Origin: Rotaria sp. Silwood1
Lineage: Eukaryota; Rotifera; Eurotatoria; Philodinida; Philodinidae
DNA length: 64,000 nt
Assembly: GCA_905250075.1 (NCBI GenBank)
Contig: CAJNOP010000060.1
Span: forward strand, 18,616 to 82,615
Direction: 5' to 3'
Below are positions 60,701 to 64,000 of the stretch, one piece after another (the stretch's first letter is position 1; the number at the start of each line of letters is the position of its first letter). A model generated the notes under the pieces. The model had not been told where the DNA came from. It did no database searches and saw only the letters and a list, made by a program, of their open reading frames with translations. A program made the translations under genes and the position numbers.

Positions 60701-63700
60701 AAAAATATTGTATATTCTGATGTGATCTTGAAGGTTCGAGATTAAAAGTATTTGAAGAATATTTAGCGTGTTTCATCAAAAATAATGTCGTTTGCTTGAG
60801 TGAGCAGCTTTTATATCTCATCCATATTTACCTTGTTCCTATTAAACACTGTTGAATGCTTAGTTTACAATTATTTTTCGTTCTACTTCAAGTCTCGGTT
60901 GGTCATTGTAGATCTCTACTCAGTTTTTGTACACATGTTAGTGACTTATTCATCTAAAGTAACTATTCCAAGTTGCAAGTGGAATAAAAATGATCGTAGC
61001 AACAACCTTGAATAAGCTGGATTAGAACACTGTGCAGATACACACAAAAGATAATTATTGTTTCCTCGAGAAATTTTAATATCTTTGGTGAGACATGAAG
61101 GTTATACTGACGGTGATAACAGAATATGCCTATATAATATAGGTTTCAGGAGAAACAAGAAGCCGTGTGCATGATTAAAGAGACTTTCAACAGAATGCTT
61201 CTTGATATGTCTAAAAACTAATTCATCTGCATTGAAGAACACTGCGATAGACAGGTGTGCCCTGGAAAAGGCTCCAATAACGGTCCTTTGAAGTCCTACT
61301 TTTGGAAGATGTTTCAATTGTCACAGAAGATTGCGATTGTAATGTTATTTTCTGTCTCCAGATGCATTTTCTTGACGAAATTCAACCTATGGCTTGTACT
61401 GCGTTTTAGGTTTCAGAAAGTTCGTGATTAAAGACGTAAATCTAAACCCTTTTGATATTGTTGCTTTCATTCATAACTTTCTCGGCTTATGGCAGTGAAA
61501 GCACTTAAAGAATATCTTCATTTTAGCCAATCCTATTATTTCTCTCAAGCCCAGTCAAGTCAATGCGTCAAGTACAAATTATACAACCGGCATTTGTCCA
61601 CCATCGCCAAACAACTATACTTATGGTTGGCATTTTGTAGTTTCTGGCAATCAAGGAGCCTTCGTTTATCTTAGCTGCACCTTCTTGTATGCAAAAACGA
61701 TTAATCAAACGTTTTCAAACGTGACTTCTAAGCATGCTTATCTGTATACACCAACAAACGATATTCTTCTTGCCTGTACAGCAGAAGTGACGGGCGGGAA
61801 TAAGGATGAAATTATTTTGAGTGACGTCTGTGTTCCGACAAGTAAGAAAACTTTTCATGTTTTAAAATGTTCACGAAGCGACCAAACTGAATTGTTTCTA
61901 TTCAAAAATCAATATATCAAACAGTCTTTTGCCACTTACAAATTTCCACATACCAAGATATCACTTTGGAGAAGTGATATGTGGATTTTGATAATCTCTA
62001 GTGCCTAAAATTGAGACAAATGCATCATTGATGAATCAAATAATCTGGAAAAACTCAATAAAACTATTTAGTAGAGTTTGAGCCTGTTACTAAACAGTTG
62101 TGCAACGTTGGAAAGGCTCAAATACCAAAGTGTTCAACTATTGGAATCTTCAATTTGTTTCTACTCACAATGTTCAAGCCTTGGGCTTCAGAATATAGTC
62201 TAAGCAATGTCTTAGCTACCTGCTACAACAGGAACAGCTAGCGCATACAGCGTCTAGTTATCCTTGTCGATTAATCCGCTACAGTGTTTCGGAAAAAAAG
62301 ATGAAATAACCCTTTTCACGTAAAAATTGATTTTGAGAAAAATGAAAACCGAACACAATTTTTTGTGTTGTTCACATAATATGTCATTTCTCTTTGTATT
62401 TGTGAAATATGAAAAAGCAACTTTTGACTACTAGAAGACCCGCAAAAAATAGCGGTTACATCAATCGTAATGACAAAAAAATACATCATAAAAAGACGGA
62501 GACTCTTTGCCGAAAAAAAGAAATTAAATGGAAAAAATACTTTAGTGGCATTTAATGCTACCAACAAACTGTCACTATCCCCCGCAACACACCTACTCAT
62601 CATTAATAGAAATATTAATACTACTTAAGCTCGTAAAAAAAACCCATTCTCACACACTCTCATGCTTTCTTCAACAAACCCCGATGAGACCTAGAAGAGT
62701 AGTTAATGGCACTTAATTCTTACTTAACTACGTTTAACTACATGTTCCAGTGGAGGAAAATTTTTCGTCTACTAAACCTTTAACGCCGATCCAGTAGTGC
62801 TATAACAGTCACAGTTCCGTTAAAAAATATCATTAACTTGAAGAGTTTCTTTCAGTCCAAGTACTCTCTCTCTACTTGTCAAAATCTATAAAATATACCT
62901 GGCTTTATTGAGATTAGCAAACTACCTTAAACTTTCTCAAACAACTCATAAATCATCGTTTTCTTTGACGAGAACAATGAAAAGATAGCTATGAAAAAAT
63001 GCAAAATACTATAGTTCAATCATCACCTACAACCATGAAAACCACACAGAATATCGCAAAAGTTGAGCATATCTTCCTCTCATATTTCACTCGAACAAAA
63101 AAACCAAACTTACCTAACTTCCTGAACACCCTACTCGTCTAAACTTCGTCTCTAAAACATTTCAACTCCTCTAGACAATCCCACTCGACTCTACATCTGA
63201 TCATGCCTTTCTATTTACAAATCGACTTCTCACATCTAGCCGATATTAAACGTCCACTACGATTACTTCCACTTCTATCACAGTGAGCGACGTTGAATTC
63301 AACGTAACCAGGCTCACGATACATCTCCGTTCTCCATCCTAACTTATATCACTATAGTACTTGCCATTAGAGCCTCGTGCCATATCATATATGACAACAA
63401 ACAGTTGGCTACTACACCATTACTTATTTTCCTCTTTCCATTTCTCCGTGCCAATCATTTCTATGCGTTAAATCAAGTTACCATAGAAGTGCCATACCCC
63501 AGTCGACAACCACATGCACCCATCAGAGCTCATATCCCAGGTCTCGGTACGACAGGATGTCGCACAACCCAATACTCAGCGGTGCCGACAACATAATTTA
63601 CTCCCTACATTCATACAGGGTTAAGTGGCTCCTAAAATTTTCCCGAAAGAACTGCACGCAAAATCAATAAATCTATTTTCACATTAACTCCCAAGAACTG

Positions 63701-64000
63701 ATCATTTCATTCAGCTACCACAACAACTACAACTACTAAAATTACAACTACAACAACTACCGCAACTACTACAACGAAAACTTCAACGACCACAACAACA
63801 ATGAGAACTACAACAACTACTGCAACTACTACAACGACAACGGCAACTTCAACGACCACAACAATAACCACTACCACAACAGCAACTACCACAACCACAA
63901 CAACAACTACAACAACAACTACAACAACAACTACAACTACAACTACAACAACAACTACAACAACTACAACAACAACTACAACCACAACCACAACAACAAC
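54791..64000 (+). CDS. Signal-anchored, threonine-rich mucin-like surface protein (3' end missing)
   Basis: Six exons join in phase: 54791-54932, 56826-56920, 56983-57107, 57178-57458, 61527-61841 and 63715 to the window edge. The start lies just after an acceptor tract (ending 54786), so a 5' leader exon is likely. Residues about 10-37 (FFGLFWFLFLLVITFLFTAI) form one membrane anchor, giving a type II topology. Then come a ~200-residue ectodomain with Cys and a dibasic, furin-like stretch (GRRHRRQ), a second arginine-rich segment (RRAPQRIRRR), a ~100-residue N-glycosylated Cys-containing domain (61527-61841), and an almost pure Thr tract (ACN codons) typical of O-glycosylated mucins. Family of the ectodomains unknown. 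Introns of 1.9, 4.1 and 1.9 kb contrast with the compact genes to the left. Further internal exons cannot be excluded. Confidence 0.65.
55661..56018 (+). mobile_element. tRNA-derived SINE
   Basis: About 358 bases flanked by an 11-12 base perfect direct repeat CTTAATCTAAG (55650-55660 and 56018-56028). The head is tRNA-like with a good A box (TGGCTGAATGG, 55668-55678) and a weak B box near 55716-55726. After it, TGACCTTGGACAAGTCACT (55742-55760) resembles the module found in MIR-type animal SINEs. It lies in the first intron of the mucin-like gene, in the same orientation. The perfect duplication suggests a fairly recent insertion. Confidence 0.88.
57459..61526. other. Long intron of the mucin-like gene
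   Basis: 4.07 kb bounded by GTAAGC and a pyrimidine-rich acceptor, in matching phase. Short open frames inside show no motif. Confidence 0.5.
62640..63600. other. C-rich, G-poor block within the last visible intron
   Basis: The plus strand here is conspicuously poor in G and rich in C, A and T, unlike the flanking DNA. A 63-residue frame (63405-63596) has no motif. Possibly an old repeat or a strand-biased mutation tract. Confidence 0.5.
63715..64000 (+). repeat. ACN trinucleotide-rich coding tract (poly-Thr)
   Basis: ACA, ACT, ACC and ACG codons with scattered GCA, AAA, TCA and ATA encode a Thr tract with a few Ala, Lys, Ser and Ile. The tract continues past the window. The opposite strand reads poly-Val and is a shadow. 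Confidence 0.85.

Noticed and set aside
63707-63991. 94-residue poly-valine open frame on the minus strand
   Set aside because: Shadow of the plus-strand threonine tract, which joins in phase to the upstream exon ending at 61841.

Overview
The window looks like nuclear DNA of a small animal, most likely a bdelloid rotifer (inference). It is AT-rich, has spliceosomal genes with very short GT-AG introns (commonly about 36-70 bp), metazoan SPT5, UCHL3-type deubiquitinase and CNTD1-type cyclin genes, a B-box/coiled-coil gene of a kind abundant in rotifers, and a decayed Penelope-like retroelement. No bacterial operons, ribosome binding sites or CRISPR arrays are present.

Layout. 1-3.1 kb: one B-box zinc-finger gene. 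3.1-9.5 kb: a large composite foldback element with diverged inverted arms, decamer arrays and, near its apex, a hAT-type insertion that itself carries a nested TA-flanked foldback. 10.8-20.8 kb: a gene-dense block with a CNTD1/COSA-1-like meiotic cyclin (minus) head to head with a complete 20-exon SPT5 gene (plus), then an intronless endonuclease/exonuclease/phosphatase gene (plus). 22.5-24.1 kb: an unrecognised six-exon gene (minus). 27.4-28.2 kb: a two-exon four-transmembrane protein (minus). 30.4-34.2 kb: a six-exon UCHL3-like gene (minus), whose last exon lies 2.67 kb beyond the others. 35.7-52 kb: almost entirely mobile and repetitive DNA: a nested TA/TTAA element, a broken Penelope-like element, a pogo/Tigger deletion derivative, an unclassified element with palindrome-rich ends carrying a small gene and a minisatellite, and related satellites. 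54.8-64.0 kb: a long-intron gene for a signal-anchored, threonine-rich mucin-like surface protein, running off the right edge, with a tRNA-derived SINE in its first intron.

The housekeeping genes (SPT5, UCHL3) act in transcription elongation and ubiquitin processing. The CNTD1-like gene is the most informative single-copy gene, because its animal relatives act in meiotic crossover maturation, while bdelloids are usually regarded as asexual. The strongest undescribed structures are the 6.4 kb foldback at 3128-9547, the Russian-doll element at 37792-39375, and the TIR-bounded element at 44699-47317. All exon structures were read by hand from splice sites and reading-frame phase; protein identities rest on remembered family motifs, not on a database search.
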